DNA from: Accumulibacter sp.
GTDB lineage: Bacteria > Pseudomonadota > Gammaproteobacteria > Burkholderiales > Rhodocyclaceae
Length of the DNA: 54,227 nucleotides
Assembly (NCBI RefSeq): GCF_023806635.1
Contig: NZ_JAMTDQ010000105.1
Location: 1 to 54,227 of the forward strand
Reading direction: 5' to 3'
Below the pieces are notes generated by a model. It saw only the letters and a program-made list of their open reading frames with translations. It had not been told where the DNA came from and made no database searches. This document shows positions 21,038 through 33,246 of the stretch, piece by piece. The position numbers and the translations under genes are program-made. Position 1 is the stretch's first letter. Each line of letters opens with the position of its first letter.

Positions 21038-21382
21038 ATGACCCCAGCGTTCTCCTCTCACTGGCGAGCATTGGCCTGCGCCGCCTGGTGCTTGGCTCTG
21101 CCCGCCGTCGCCCACGCCAGCGACGACCATGACCACGACCGCGCCCGGCAGGCACTGGAGGCGGGCGAGATCCTGCCGCTGGCGCGGGTGCTCGAGCGCG
21201 TCGAGCAGCGTCATCCGGGGCAGGTGATCGACGTCGAGCTGGAACGTGAGCGCGATGCGCGCTGGATCTACAAGCTGAAGCTCCTGCAGCGCGGCGGCGC
21301 GCTGATCCGGCTCAAGGTCGACGCGCGCGACGGCACGGTGCTCGGCAGCCGCTCGCGCGAAAAGGACAGGGAGAAGCATTGA
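21038..21382 (+). CDS. PepSY-domain periplasmic protein
   Basis: A 114-residue protein with an N-terminal signal peptide (ALACAAWCLALPAVAHA) followed by one PepSY domain: RARQALEAGEILPLARVLERVEQRHPGQVIDVELERERDARWIYKLKLL and DARDGTVLGSR. PepSY proteins often occur in front of two-component systems and may modulate the sensor. A histidine/aspartate-rich stretch (SDDHDHDRA) follows the signal peptide. Its TGA overlaps the start codon of the regulator, so the three genes are one operon. Confidence 0.85.
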   Translation: MTPAFSSHWRALACAAWCLALPAVAHASDDHDHDRARQALEAGEILPLARVLERVEQRHPGQVIDVELERERDARWIYKLKLLQRGGALIRLKVDARDGTVLGSRSREKDREKH

Positions 21383-22053
21383 TGCGCATTCTGGTGGTCG
21401 AGGACGAGCCGACGCTGCAGGCGCAACTGGTCGAGGCGCTGGCGGCGGCGGGCTACGTCGCGGATCGCGCCGAAAACGGCATCGACGCCCACTTCCTCGG
21501 CGACGGCGAAACGTACGATGCGGTCCTTCTCGACCTCGGGCTGCCGCGCATGGACGGCATCACCGTCCTGAAGAAGTGGCGCGCCGCCGGCCGCACGATG
21601 CCGGTGCTGATCCTCACCGCGCGCGACAGCTGGCACGAGAAGGTGGCCGGCATCGACGCCGGTGCCGACGACTACCTGGCCAAACCCTTCCACATGGCAG
21701 AGCTGCTGGCGCGACTGCGGGCGTTGATCCGCCGCGCCGGCGGCCACGCCAGCGCCGAGATCGCCTGCGGCCCGCTCGTGCTCGACACGCGCATCGGCCG
21801 CGTGCTGGCGGACGGCCAGACGCTGGCGCTGACCGGCCACGAATTCCGCGTGCTCGCCTACCTGATGCACCACCAGGGCGAGGTGATCTCGCGCAGCGAT
21901 CTGGTCGAGCACATCTACGCGCAGGATTTCGACCGCGACTCGAACACCGTCGAGGTCTTCATCGCACGTCTGCGCAAGAAGCTGCCGGCCGGCATGATCG
22001 AGACCGTGCGTGGACTCGGCTATCGTTTGGCGGCGCCAGGCGGGCCGACATGA
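21382..22053 (+). CDS. OmpR-family response regulator
   Basis: A 223-residue protein of the PmrA/QseB type. The receiver domain has the acidic pocket VVEDE, the phosphoacceptor Asp in VLLDLGLPRMDG, the Thr of LILTARDS and the Lys of LAKPFHMAEL. The C-terminal winged helix ends in SNTVEVFIARLRKKL and VRGLGYRL, which contact DNA. It overlaps pepSY upstream and the kinase downstream (ATGATG). The adjacent direct-repeat box suggests it controls the shp cluster and its own operon. Confidence 0.92.
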   Translation: MRILVVEDEPTLQAQLVEALAAAGYVADRAENGIDAHFLGDGETYDAVLLDLGLPRMDGITVLKKWRAAGRTMPVLILTARDSWHEKVAGIDAGADDYLAKPFHMAELLARLRALIRRAGGHASAEIACGPLVLDTRIGRVLADGQTLALTGHEFRVLAYLMHHQGEVISRSDLVEHIYAQDFDRDSNTVEVFIARLRKKLPAGMIETVRGLGYRLAAPGGPT

Positions 22054-23429
22054 TGCGCCGGCGCGGCTCGCTGCGCATTCGCCTGGTCGCCGGCACGCTG
22101 GTGTGGATCACGGTGACCATCGTCGCCGCCGGCTGGGCGCTCGGCAACCTGTTCCGCGACCACGTCGCAGGGCAGTTCCACGCCGAACTGCGCACCCAGC
22201 TCGACCAGCTGACGGCGCATCTCACCCTCGACGCCGAAGGTCGCGCCAGCCTCGCCCTGCCGCTCGGCGACCCGCGCCTGAGCCGTCCCTATTCCGGCTC
22301 CTACTGGCAGGTCGATGGCGTCGTTGGTGTCGGGGGCGTCGGCGCCGGCGTCCTGCGCTCGCGTTCGCTGTGGGATCGCGTGCTGGTCGTGCCGCAGGAC
22401 ACGCCTGCCGACGGCGAGGTGCACCAACACCGCATCGCCGGGCCGCAGGGGCGCATGCTCGGCATGGCCGAACGGACGATCGCCATCGAGGACGGCGCCG
22501 ACGGTACGCCGCATCGATTCCGGCTGATCGCTGCCGCCGACGAGGCGCAGATGGACGAACCGGTCGCCCGTTTCCAGGGCGCGCTGTGGTTGTCGCTCGG
22601 CGTCCTGGCGCTCGGCCTGGCGTTCGCCGTGCTGGTCCAGGTCGGCGTCGGCCTGTCGCCGCTGCGCCGCCTCCGGCAAGACCTGGAACGGATCCGCAAG
22701 GGCGAGGCGCAGCATCTGGTGGACGACCATCCTGCCGAGATCGCTCCGCTGGTCGAGGAATTCAACAGCGTGCTGGCCCAGAACAGCAGCATCGTCGAAC
22801 GGGCGAGAACGCAGGCCGGCAACCTGGCACATGCCGTGAAGACCCCGCTGAGTGTGCTCGCCAACGCCGCGAATGCGCGGCAGGATGATTTTGCACGGCT
22901 GGTCGCAGAGCAGGTCGGGGTCGCGCGTCGCCAGGTCGACTACCACCTCGCGCGAGCACAGGCGGCAGCCGCGGTCAGCCAACCGGGGCTCAACACCTCA
23001 TTGCCGGCAGCGCTCGACGGCTTGATGCGAACGATGCGCCAACTTCACGCCGGATGCGAGCTGAAACTCGAAATGGAACCGCCGACCGTTGCTTGGGGTG
23101 TCCGCGTGGAACTGCACGACTTGCAGGAGATGCTCGGCAACCTGCTGGACAACGCCTGCAAGTGGGCTCGGCGGCGGGTTGTGATTGACGTGTCCAGGTC
23201 CGCAGACGGCATTCGCATCGACATCGATGACGATGGCGACGGTATCGCGGCAGAGCACTGCGAGAGTGTCTTGCGGCGCGGTGTACGTGCCGATCAGCGA
23301 GTGCCGGGAGCCGGTCTCGGTCTGGCGATCGTGGACGAACTGGCTCACCTCTATGGCGGTCGGCTGTCGCTGACCAGATCGCCGCTCGGGGGATTGCGCG
23401 CAACGCTCCTGTTGCCGGCCAATGGCTGA
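22050..23429 (+). CDS. Sensor histidine kinase
   Basis: A 459-residue kinase with TM1 near residues 10-30 (LVAGTLVWITVTIVAAGWAL), a periplasmic region of about 140 residues, TM2 (LWLSLGVLALGLAFAVLVQV), a HAMP-like linker, the H-box ARTQAGNLAHAVKTPLSVLAN, N-box MLGNLLDNACKWA, G1 DDDGDGI and G2 VPGAGLGLAIVDELAHLYGGRL. It is of the PhoQ/QseC-like class. Its partner is the overlapping regulator. The signal is unknown; its genetic link to SHP/DHC suggests a redox, oxygen or NO-related cue, which is inference. Confidence 0.92.
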   Translation: MMRRRGSLRIRLVAGTLVWITVTIVAAGWALGNLFRDHVAGQFHAELRTQLDQLTAHLTLDAEGRASLALPLGDPRLSRPYSGSYWQVDGVVGVGGVGAGVLRSRSLWDRVLVVPQDTPADGEVHQHRIAGPQGRMLGMAERTIAIEDGADGTPHRFRLIAAADEAQMDEPVARFQGALWLSLGVLALGLAFAVLVQVGVGLSPLRRLRQDLERIRKGEAQHLVDDHPAEIAPLVEEFNSVLAQNSSIVERARTQAGNLAHAVKTPLSVLANAANARQDDFARLVAEQVGVARRQVDYHLARAQAAAAVSQPGLNTSLPAALDGLMRTMRQLHAGCELKLEMEPPTVAWGVRVELHDLQEMLGNLLDNACKWARRRVVIDVSRSADGIRIDIDDDGDGIAAEHCESVLRRGVRADQRVPGAGLGLAIVDELAHLYGGRLSLTRSPLGGLRATLLLPANG

Positions 23430-23569
23430 ACGGCTCAGGGACAGATCGGGCCTCGTTACCCGGTCGATCGCCACGCGTGCCCCGTGCCTGCTTCTGGCTG
23501 CCGAGCCGATGCGCTGCGCGCTGCCGCCACCGCGGTTGCGGCGCGCGGCTCGCCGGGTGTGCCGGCCGG

Positions 23570-24757
23570 TCAAGGGCTCCGGCGCAGCAGGAACCACGAA
23601 ACCGGCGCGAGCAGGGTGCAGATGGCGACCGCTGTCGCCAGCGCCGCGCCGCCGCCCGCGAGTCCGTGGCCGACGGCGATGCCGACGACTGCCGCCACGC
23701 TCATCTGGACGAAGCCCATCAGCGCCGACGCCGAGCCCGCCATCGCCGGATAGGGAGCGAGTGCACGCGCGATCGCGTTCGGCATGACGAGGCCGGTACC
23801 CATGGTGCAGAAGAACATCGGTACGAGGATGGCGGCGAGCGTGCGGACTGCGGCGTACTCGAGCAGTGCCATGCCGAGGCCGGCGAGGGCACCGATGCCG
23901 GCGCCGATCAGGAGCAGCCGGTCGCTGCCGAGGCGTCGCACCAGTCGCCCCGAGATCAGCGAGCCGATCAGGTAGCCGGCGATGACGCTGCCGAAGCAGA
24001 TGCCGTAGACCTGCGGCGTCAGCCCGTGCCGCTCGGCGAGGACGAAGGACGATCCCGAGATGAAGGCGAAGAGCGCGCTGTAGGAGAAGGCAAAGGTGAG
24101 CAGGTAGCCGAGATAGGCCCGGTTGGCCATCAGTTCGGCGAAGTTGCCGAGCATCCGTCGCGGCCTGGTGGCGTCCGGGTCACGCTGGAGGTTGCTCTCG
24201 CCGAGGGCGCGCGCGACGACCAGGAGCTGCAGCGAGGCGATCAGCAGGAGGAGCACGAAATTCGACTGCCAGCCGAAGAGGATGGTGAGAAAGCCGCCCA
24301 GCGTCGGCCCGACGAGTGGTGCGAGGGCCATGGCGCTGCCCATGTAGGCGATGATGCGGGCCGACTCGCTGGCTCCCCAGATGTCGCGCACGATCGCGCG
24401 CCCGATCACCGGCCCGGCGCAGGCACCGAGCGCCTGTACGAAGCGGGCGCCGACCAGCGTCGTGATGTCGGGCGCAAAGATGCAGCCGAGCGAGCCGAGA
24501 CAGTAGAGCGCCAGACCGCCGAGCAGCGCCGGGCGGCGTCCGAAGCGGTCGGACAGCGGGCCGTAGAAGATCTGACCACAGGCGAAGCCGGCGAGAAAGA
24601 CCGACAGCGTCAGTTGCACCGCGGCGGCGTCGCTGCCGAAGACCCGGGCGAGGGTCGGCAGCGCCGGCAGGTAGAGATCGGTCGACAGTGGGCCGAGGGC
24701 AACCAGGGTGGTCAGCAGCAGCGCCAAGCTGGCTGACGGGCGCGGCGTCGCTAGCAC
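23570..24757 (-). CDS. Bcr/CflA-family MFS drug exporter
   Basis: A 395-residue 12-TM transporter. The Bcr/CflA signature is visible in LGPLSTDLYLPALPTLARVFGSDAAAVQLTLSVFLAGFACGQIFYGPLSDRFGRRPALLGG, with the RFVQALGACAGPVIGRAIVRD segment typical of the family. It should export drugs or metabolites by proton antiport. No ATG lies at the right place; a GTG at 24755-24757 is the best start found, with a weak ribosome-binding site, so the first ten residues are uncertain. It lies 40 bp after a small conserved gene on the same strand. Confidence 0.88.
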   Translation of the reverse strand: MLATPRPSASLALLLTTLVALGPLSTDLYLPALPTLARVFGSDAAAVQLTLSVFLAGFACGQIFYGPLSDRFGRRPALLGGLALYCLGSLGCIFAPDITTLVGARFVQALGACAGPVIGRAIVRDIWGASESARIIAYMGSAMALAPLVGPTLGGFLTILFGWQSNFVLLLLIASLQLLVVARALGESNLQRDPDATRPRRMLGNFAELMANRAYLGYLLTFAFSYSALFAFISGSSFVLAERHGLTPQVYGICFGSVIAGYLIGSLISGRLVRRLGSDRLLLIGAGIGALAGLGMALLEYAAVRTLAAILVPMFFCTMGTGLVMPNAIARALAPYPAMAGSASALMGFVQMSVAAVVGIAVGHGLAGGGAALATAVAICTLLAPVSWFLLRRSP

Positions 24758-24797
24758 GGCGGCCGGCGGTGGCGCCTGCAGCCTGCTGCACGCACGC

Positions 24798-25070
24798 CTA
24801 GGGGTGCCGGAAATCGAGGAACATCTTGAAGCAGCGCGCGAAGGCGAGCGGTGTCTCGCAATGCTCGGTCCACAGGCTGGAGGTGACCGAGAAGGACACC
24901 TCGCCGTTCGCCTCGCGGTCCTTGACCCAGACCAGGCGGCGATCGCTGTAGACGCCGGTCGGCAGATGCTTGCCGATGAATTCCCACACTCCCTCGAGCG
25001 TGTCGAAGCTGGCGAGATCGCCAGAACCTTCGGCTCCTTCCTCTTCTTCCATGAAAACCTGATAGCGCAT
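24798..25070 (-). CDS. Small conserved hypothetical protein
   Basis: A 90-residue acidic protein beginning MRYQVFMEEEEGAEG. It contains a patterned middle (FDTLEGVWEFIGKHLPTGVYSDRRLVWVKDREANGEVSFSV), which looks like a compact alpha/beta fold, and a C-terminal aromatic helix (AFARCFKMFLDFRHP). No signal peptide, membrane segment or catalytic motif is seen. I do not recognise the family. Codon use fits a real gene. Confidence 0.65.
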   Translation of the reverse strand: MRYQVFMEEEEGAEGSGDLASFDTLEGVWEFIGKHLPTGVYSDRRLVWVKDREANGEVSFSVTSSLWTEHCETPLAFARCFKMFLDFRHP

Positions 25071-25195
25071 GGCAGGACTCGCTCCAGTAAAGCCCGGACG
25101 GCATGCCGCCGGTGCGTGATTGACATTGGCCGAGGCGGACGGCCGCCGCATCCGGGACGCCGCGATGGCAGACCCGGCGCCGCGCCGGCAGTCCC

Positions 25196-25987
25196 TCATC
25201 CGGCTTGCAGGGCCGCCAGTTCCTGCTCGTCGAAGCCGGCGGCGCGCCGCGCGGCGAGGTTGAACGGGCCGCGCGGGCGCGGTGCGCGGTAGCGTCGGGC
25301 CAACTCGGCCTGGCAGGCCAGCGGGTCGAGGCCGCGCCGTTCGCAGAGCCAGCGGTACCAGCGGTTGCCGATGCGGACATGCGTCACCTCGTCGCGCAGA
25401 ATGATCTCGAGCAGTGCTGCGCCGTGCTCGTCGCCGGCATGGCGAAGCCTGTCGCGGATCAGCGGCGCGGCGTCGAGGCCGCGCGCTTCGAGGACGCGCG
25501 GCACGAGCGCGAGTCGTGCCAGCAGGTCGTCACGGGTTCTCTCGGCCATTTCCCACAGCCCGTCGTGCGCCGGGAAGTCGCCGTAAGCGTAGCCCATCGC
25601 CCGCAGATGCTCGTGCAGCAGCTGGAAATGTTGCGACTCCTCCCGCGCGACGCCGATCCAGTCGCGGTAGAAGTCACCCGGCATGCCGGCGAAGCGCCAG
25701 ACGACGTCAAGCGCCAGATTGACGGCGTTGAGTTCGATATGTGCCAGCGAGTGGAATAGCGCAGCACGTCCGGCAAGCGTGCTGACCGGCCGCTGCGCCA
25801 GTTGCGCCGGCGCGACCAGCAGCGGCCGCGCGCCGCGGCCAGGCAGGCTTTCGTGCCGCAAGCGGCTGCTGTCCGGCTCGGCCGGCGTCTGCTCGCCGGC
25901 CGGCAGCGGCATGGCGTCTACGGCGGCGCACTTCAGCGCCGGGTCGCCGAGCAGCAGAGCGTCGAGGGCGAGTTGCCGCGGGTTCAA
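25196..25987 (-). CDS. DUF455 ferritin-like protein
   Basis: A 263-residue protein of the DUF455 family, related to ferritin-like diiron proteins and MiaE. Metal-ligand candidates lie in FHSLAHIELNAVNLALD, GVAREESQHFQLLHEHL and IILRDEVTHVRIGNRWYRWL, with the E…EXXH pattern repeated. The N-terminal part is specific to DUF455. The enzymatic role is unknown. It starts in a 4-base overlap (ATGA) with the upstream gene at 25984-26610, so the two are cotranslated. Confidence 0.88.
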   Translation of the reverse strand: MNPRQLALDALLLGDPALKCAAVDAMPLPAGEQTPAEPDSSRLRHESLPGRGARPLLVAPAQLAQRPVSTLAGRAALFHSLAHIELNAVNLALDVVWRFAGMPGDFYRDWIGVAREESQHFQLLHEHLRAMGYAYGDFPAHDGLWEMAERTRDDLLARLALVPRVLEARGLDAAPLIRDRLRHAGDEHGAALLEIILRDEVTHVRIGNRWYRWLCERRGLDPLACQAELARRYRAPRPRGPFNLAARRAAGFDEQELAALQAG

Positions 25988-26610
25988 CGCCGTTCCTCCG
26001 CGTCATCGGGTCGTGGTGCGGCGACGAAGCCGTAATGTCGCGCGACGTCGGCCTCGCGGAGCGAACGCACCGGCAGCCGTCTGCCGCGCCATGAGAACGT
26101 CAGCGCGCTCGGCTCGCCGTTTCCTGCGCCCATGGCGGCGAGCACGCTGGCGTCGTCGGCCGGCATCCCGTTCGCCAGCTGCAGGCAGTCGTGCAGCGCA
26201 GCGAGGTCGTGGTCGCAGAGCAGCGCAACGCCCTCGGGAATCTCGAGCAGCAGGTTGCCGTGTTCGTCGATCGCGGCGCCGCGAATCTCGTCGACCGCGG
26301 TGCCGATGTGCGTCTCGAGCTGGCCGGTGGCGCCCAGACGCACCACCCAGGGGGTGTATTCGAGCTCGACGTAGACGCGCTGCGGGCCGTTCTGGACGAA
26401 ATGATTGCCGTGCCGGTCGCATCCGTACTGCCGGTCGAGGAAGGCAACGAGGCCGGCATGGGTGAGCGTTTCGCCGCGCAGGCGCCAGCGACCGCGGCGA
26501 TCGAGTCCCAGCCAGCCGTAGCACGCCGGCACATTCGGCCAGCGCAGCATGGCGCCGAGGTCGGGAGTCCGCAGCGGCGCCGAACCGGGCGTCGACTCAG
26601 CGCGGTGCAT
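25984..26610 (-). CDS. Conserved hypothetical, beta-rich cytosolic protein
   Basis: A 208-residue protein without signal peptide or membrane segment. Visible conserved-looking blocks are GWLGLDRRGRWRLRGETLTH near the N-terminus, YGCDRHGNHFVQNGPQRVYVELEYTPWVVRL in the middle and LLEIPEGVALLCDHDLAALHDCL later. The pattern suggests a beta-rich domain of the kind annotated as uncharacterised DUF in Betaproteobacteria; I cannot name it safely. It overlaps the DUF455 gene by 4 bases, so a shared task is likely. Confidence 0.65.
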   Translation of the reverse strand: MHRAESTPGSAPLRTPDLGAMLRWPNVPACYGWLGLDRRGRWRLRGETLTHAGLVAFLDRQYGCDRHGNHFVQNGPQRVYVELEYTPWVVRLGATGQLETHIGTAVDEIRGAAIDEHGNLLLEIPEGVALLCDHDLAALHDCLQLANGMPADDASVLAAMGAGNGEPSALTFSWRGRRLPVRSLREADVARHYGFVAAPRPDDAEERR

Positions 26611-26691
26611 GCGTTTCGTCGTCGCCCGGCAGCAGTGCGCGCGCCGGAGACTGCCACCCGAAGTCGGCGCGGGTCTGCCGCAGGTGGCAGT

Positions 26692-27170
26692 TCACAGCAG
26701 CTTCTCGATGTCGTCGGCGATGCTGTCCGGGGTGGTGGCCGGCGCGTAGCGCTGCACGACGTCGCCGGCGCGATCGACGAGGAACTTGGTGAAGTTCCAC
26801 TTGATCGCCTCGCTGCCGAGAAGGCCCGGCGCCGCTTTCTTCAGATACTGGTAGAGCGGGTGGGCGCGGTCGCCATTGACCTCGATGCGGGCGAACATCG
26901 GGAAGCTGACGCCGTAGTTCTTCTGGCAGAAACTGGCGATCTCGCCGGCATCGCCCGGCTCCTGCGCGCCGAACTGGTTGCAGGGAAATCCGAGAACCAC
27001 CAGACCGCGCTCGCGGTAGCGCTCGTAGAGCGCTTCGAGCCCCGCGTACTGCGGCGTGAAGCCGCACTGGCTGGCGGTGTTGACGATCAGCAGGACCTTG
27101 CCGGCATAGTCGGCGAGTGGCTGCATGCCGCCGCCGAGAAGCTCGGCGCTGAACCCGTGGATGCTTGTAC

Positions 27171-27174
<4 letters not shown>
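26692..27174 (-). CDS. Glutathione peroxidase family protein
   Basis: A 160-residue thiol peroxidase of the GPX/BtuE type. The peroxidatic Cys sits in [17 protein letters not shown], followed by the Gln motif in [14 protein letters not shown] and the Trp-Asn of [12 protein letters not shown] second Cys (ASFCQKNYG) may resolve the sulfenic acid. It reduces hydrogen or lipid peroxides, probably with thioredoxin. The start overlaps the gcvP stop (ATGA), so it is the last gene of the gcv operon and should share its glycine control. Confidence 0.93.
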
Positions 27175-30107
<2,933 letters not shown>

Positions 30108-30134
30108 GGTGTCTTCCGGTGGTTCGCGCGGCGA

Positions 30135-30518
30135 CTAGGCGGCGGCAACGATCTCTTGGTACGCGGCCGCGTCGAGCAGGCCGTCGAGTTCGGCGATGCT
30201 CGCCGGACGCATCCTGAACAGCCACGCCGCGTAGGCGTCCTGATTGACCAGTTCGGGCGAATCCGCCAGCACCGCGTTGTTCTCGATGACGGTTCCCGTC
30301 AGCGGCGCGTAGACGTCGGCCGCCGCCTTGACCGATTCGACGACGGCGGCTTCCTGCCCGGCGGCCAGTTCGCGTCCCGGCTCGGGCAACTCGATGAAGA
30401 CGAGGTCGCCGAGCAGTTCCTGTGCATGATCGGTGATGCCGACGCTGATCGCTCCGTCGGCTTCGACGCGGACCCATTCGTGGCTGCGGGTGTACCTGAG
30501 GTCGGTGGGGATGTTCAC
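30135..30518 (-). CDS. gcvH: Glycine cleavage system H protein
   Basis: A 127-residue lipoyl carrier. It starts [17 protein letters not shown] and contains the lipoylation motif [19 protein letters not shown], with the modified Lys in ESVKAA. It shuttles the aminomethyl group between P and T proteins. It lies between gcvT and gcvP in one operon. Confidence 0.97.
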   Translation of the reverse strand: MNIPTDLRYTRSHEWVRVEADGAISVGITDHAQELLGDLVFIELPEPGRELAAGQEAAVVESVKAAADVYAPLTGTVIENNAVLADSPELVNQDAYAAWLFRMRPASIAELDGLLDAAAYQEIVAAA

Positions 30519-30566
30519 TGTTTCTCCTGATGAGTGGAAGCAGGGCTGGCGTTTGCCAGGTCGGGA

Positions 30567-31655
30567 TCAAACGAGGACGCTGCCGTTCCGGACGAAGCAG
30601 GGTTTGACGACACGTGCCTGCAACGGCTTGTCGCGCACGCTGACGTGGACGACGTCGCCGACCGCGGCGGCCAGCGGCAGGCGGGCGAGGGCGATCGACT
30701 GCTGCAGCGTCGGCGAGAAGCTGCCGCTGGTGGTTTCCCCCGGGCCATGCGCGCTGTCGACGCGCTGGTGGGCACGCAGGACGCCGCGCTCGAGGAGCAG
30801 CAGGCCGAGGAAGCGGTGCTGCTGCGGTTTCGCCAGCAACGCCGCCTTGCCGACGAAGTCGCGCGGCGAAGCGAGGTCGACGGTCCACGCTAGCCCGGCG
30901 TCGAGCGGCGACACGCTCTCGTCCATGTCCTGGCCATAGAGATTCATTCCCGCCTCGAGGCGCAGCGTGTCCCGCGCACCGAGACCACAGGGCCGGGCGC
31001 CCGCTTCGGCAAGGCGCTTCCAGAGCCCGACGGCCTGCGCCGCCGGCAGCGTGATCTCGTAGCCGTCCTCGCCGGTGTAACCGGTGCGGGCGATCAGGTG
31101 CTCACCGACGGTGGCGGCGAAGAAAGGCTTCAGGGCAGCGCTGGCCGGCTGGCATTCGGGCAGCGCCTGCCAGACCTTCTGCCTCGCCTGCGGGCCCTGC
31201 ACGGCAATCATCGCGAGCCCGTCCGCGCCTTCCCGGCGCGCTCTGATCGTCACCGCCTGGCCCCACTCGTCGCGGCGGGCCGTCATCCAGCGCAGATCGT
31301 TGGCGGCGGTCGCGGCGTTGATGACGACGCGGAAGTCGTCTTCGGCGAGATGGTAGACGATGAGGTCGTCGATGACGCCGCCGGCCTCGTTGAGCATCGT
31401 GCTGTAGAGGGCCCTGCCAGGAAGCTGCAGGCGGTCGACGTTGTTCGCCAGCAGCCGCCGCAGGAAGGCGCGTGCGTCGCTGCCCCGGATGTCGACGGCG
31501 CACATGTGCGAGACGTCGAACATGCCGACATCGCGGCGCACGGCATGATGCTCCTCGATCTGCGAACCATAGTGGAGCGGCATGTCCCAGCCAGCGAAAT
31601 CGACCATTCGCGCACCAGCCCGGCGGTGCTCCTCGTTCAGGACAGTTTTCTGCAT
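30567..31655 (-). CDS. gcvT: Glycine cleavage aminomethyltransferase, T protein
   Basis: A 362-residue folate-dependent T protein that releases ammonia and forms 5,10-methylene-tetrahydrofolate. The N-terminal motif [38 protein letters not shown] is canonical, and [13 protein letters not shown] and [22 protein letters not shown] follow in the folate site. The start at 31655 begins the conserved [15 protein letters not shown]; it lies about 70 bases after a tandem glycine riboswitch on the same strand. First gene of gcvT-gcvH-gcvP-gpx. Confidence 0.96.
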   Translation of the reverse strand: MQKTVLNEEHRRAGARMVDFAGWDMPLHYGSQIEEHHAVRRDVGMFDVSHMCAVDIRGSDARAFLRRLLANNVDRLQLPGRALYSTMLNEAGGVIDDLIVYHLAEDDFRVVINAATAANDLRWMTARRDEWGQAVTIRARREGADGLAMIAVQGPQARQKVWQALPECQPASAALKPFFAATVGEHLIARTGYTGEDGYEITLPAAQAVGLWKRLAEAGARPCGLGARDTLRLEAGMNLYGQDMDESVSPLDAGLAWTVDLASPRDFVGKAALLAKPQQHRFLGLLLLERGVLRAHQRVDSAHGPGETTSGSFSPTLQQSIALARLPLAAAVGDVVHVSVRDKPLQARVVKPCFVRNGSVLV

Positions 31656-31724
31656 CGTATCAATCTCTGACAGGAATGTGTTGAAGTGGATTCCAGAAAC
31701 GGGAAAGGGGCGAACCCGCTTCGA

Positions 31725-31914
31725 GTCCACCCCTCTGTCCATGTACCTGAGAGATTGTCTGGCCGACACGCTGCTGCACGGTCGTCCTGGCCCCATCGGT
31801 GGGCGTCCTGCAGAAGCGGGCGCCGCTCTCCAGAGTTCATTGCACGAACGGTCCTCTTGCCTGAGCGTTTCCGGGTGGATTGCGCCTTCGGCGACGGCAG
31901 TGCCGTGCTCTCCC
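31725..31914 (-). ncRNA. Tandem glycine riboswitch
   Basis: Read on the minus strand, the first aptamer has GGGAGAG, then CGCCGAAGGCGCAA and GAAACGCTCAGGCAA followed by AGGAC. The second has CTCTGGAGAG, ACCGATGGGGCCA and AATCTCTCAGGTA, and closes with ACAGAGGGG. These match the two consecutive aptamers of the gcvT (glycine) riboswitch. It lies in the 5' leader of gcvT and should activate the glycine cleavage operon when glycine is abundant. Confidence 0.95.
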
Positions 31915-32147
31915 ATTCGCGGCGAGACTATAGCGCGCGACCAACCCCGGCTGCAAGCCATCGCCGGCGCCGAAGACCTGCGGCGTTGGCCTGCCCCGGG
32001 TGCGCCGGCCGGCCGGGCGGCAGCAAACGCTGTGGGAAGCCGCGACGCCCTGGGAGCCGGGAGGGCTGGCGAACCTCTGCCAGCATGGGATGTCCGCCGA
32101 CCGCCCGGCGCGGGGAAAGCTGGGGAGGCCCTCGTCATTCCCCGCTC

Positions 32148-32549
32148 TCAGGCCAGATGCTGGCGAACCGAGGCGAGCAGCAGCCAGGCCGATGAAAAGA
32201 AGATCGTCGTGAAGGTCAGCGCCATTCCGGTGACGCGGAAGCTGAAGTTCTCGGCCGTCCGGCTGACGCCGAAGGCATGCGCGACGCGTCCGAGCAGCAG
32301 GCAGAGGCACAGGCCGTGCAGCAGCATCGCCTGCGCCCCCTGCGCCTCGACGAAATGGAGCAGGACCAGCGCGAGCGGTACGTACTCGGCGAAGTTGGCA
32401 TGCACGCGCATCGCCCGCAACATCGCCGGGTTGCTGCCGTCGCCGATGGCGATGCGGAGCTGGCGCCGCAGGCGCAGCGTGCGGATGCTGAGGGCGATGA
32501 AGAAGAGCGCCAGCAGCGCGGCATAGGTCGGAACGATGTTCGCGTTCAA
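32148..32549 (-). CDS. MAPEG-family membrane protein
   Basis: A 133-residue four-TM protein of the MAPEG family. Family signatures are NPAMLRAMRVHANFAEYVPLALVLLHFVE, with the charged residues that line the glutathione site, and LLLGRVAHAFGVSR. Bacterial members are assumed to be glutathione-dependent transferases or peroxidases in the membrane, but substrates are unknown. It neighbours a glutathione S-transferase gene and a peroxiredoxin gene on the same strand, suggesting an oxidative-stress or detoxification set. Confidence 0.88.
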   Translation of the reverse strand: MNANIVPTYAALLALFFIALSIRTLRLRRQLRIAIGDGSNPAMLRAMRVHANFAEYVPLALVLLHFVEAQGAQAMLLHGLCLCLLLGRVAHAFGVSRTAENFSFRVTGMALTFTTIFFSSAWLLLASVRQHLA

Positions 32550-32598
32550 TGGGGCCTCCTGGAACGAATTGCCTGCCGATGGCGCCGTCCGGCGCCGC

Positions 32599-33231
32599 TC
32601 ACGTCGTCACCGGGGGCGCCGGCCGCTCCCTCAGCACCCACGACTGTACGCTCGGCCGCTGCCATTGCCGCGTCGCGTAGCGGGCGAGGGCGTCGGGGAC
32701 GGCATCGCCGTTCAGCAGCAGCCGGTTGAGCATCAGCGCGAGGTCGACGTCGGCGATGCACCAGTCGTCGCCGCAGAGATGGTCGCCGCCGTGCGCCAGC
32801 AGCTCGCCGGCGCCGGCGAACAGCCGCGCAGCCGAGCGCTCGGCGGCGGCGGAAAGCGGCTGCGGTGTCGGGCCGTAGAAGATCACCTCGGTCGAGCGTT
32901 CCTGCCGGAGTGGCAGGAAATCGCTGCGCAGCCACGCCTGCACCTGCCGCGCGCGGGCGCGGGCGCGTGGCGCAGAAGGATAGAGCGCCGGTCCCGGATG
33001 GATCTCGTCCAGGTATTCGGCGATCGCCGACGATTCGGACAGGGCAAAGTCGCCATCGACGAGCGTCGGCACGCGCGCGCTGATCGACAGGCGGGCGAAC
33101 TCCGGCCGCTGCTGGTCGCCGGCGGCGAGGTCGAGGGTCTCGATGGTGAACGGCAGTCCCTTCTCGTGCAGGGCGACGAAGGCCGACAAGGCATAGGGTG
33201 AGGCAAACTGGACATCGACGTAGAGGAGCAT
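32599..33231 (-). CDS. Glutathione S-transferase (YfcF-like)
   Basis: A 210-residue GST. The N-terminal thioredoxin-like domain is clear (LYVDVQFASPYALSAFVALHEKGLPFTIETLDL, then RVPTLVDGDFALSESSAIAEYLDEIHPG with the glutathione-contact Ser). The C-terminal helical domain contains CGDDWCIADVDLALMLNRLL, the usual N-capping motif. It resembles YfcF, which has weak peroxidase activity. It starts 15 bp downstream of the peroxiredoxin gene. Confidence 0.85.
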   Translation of the reverse strand: MLLYVDVQFASPYALSAFVALHEKGLPFTIETLDLAAGDQQRPEFARLSISARVPTLVDGDFALSESSAIAEYLDEIHPGPALYPSAPRARARARQVQAWLRSDFLPLRQERSTEVIFYGPTPQPLSAAAERSAARLFAGAGELLAHGGDHLCGDDWCIADVDLALMLNRLLLNGDAVPDALARYATRQWQRPSVQSWVLRERPAPPVTT

Positions 33232-33246
33232 GGTCGGCGACTCCGG

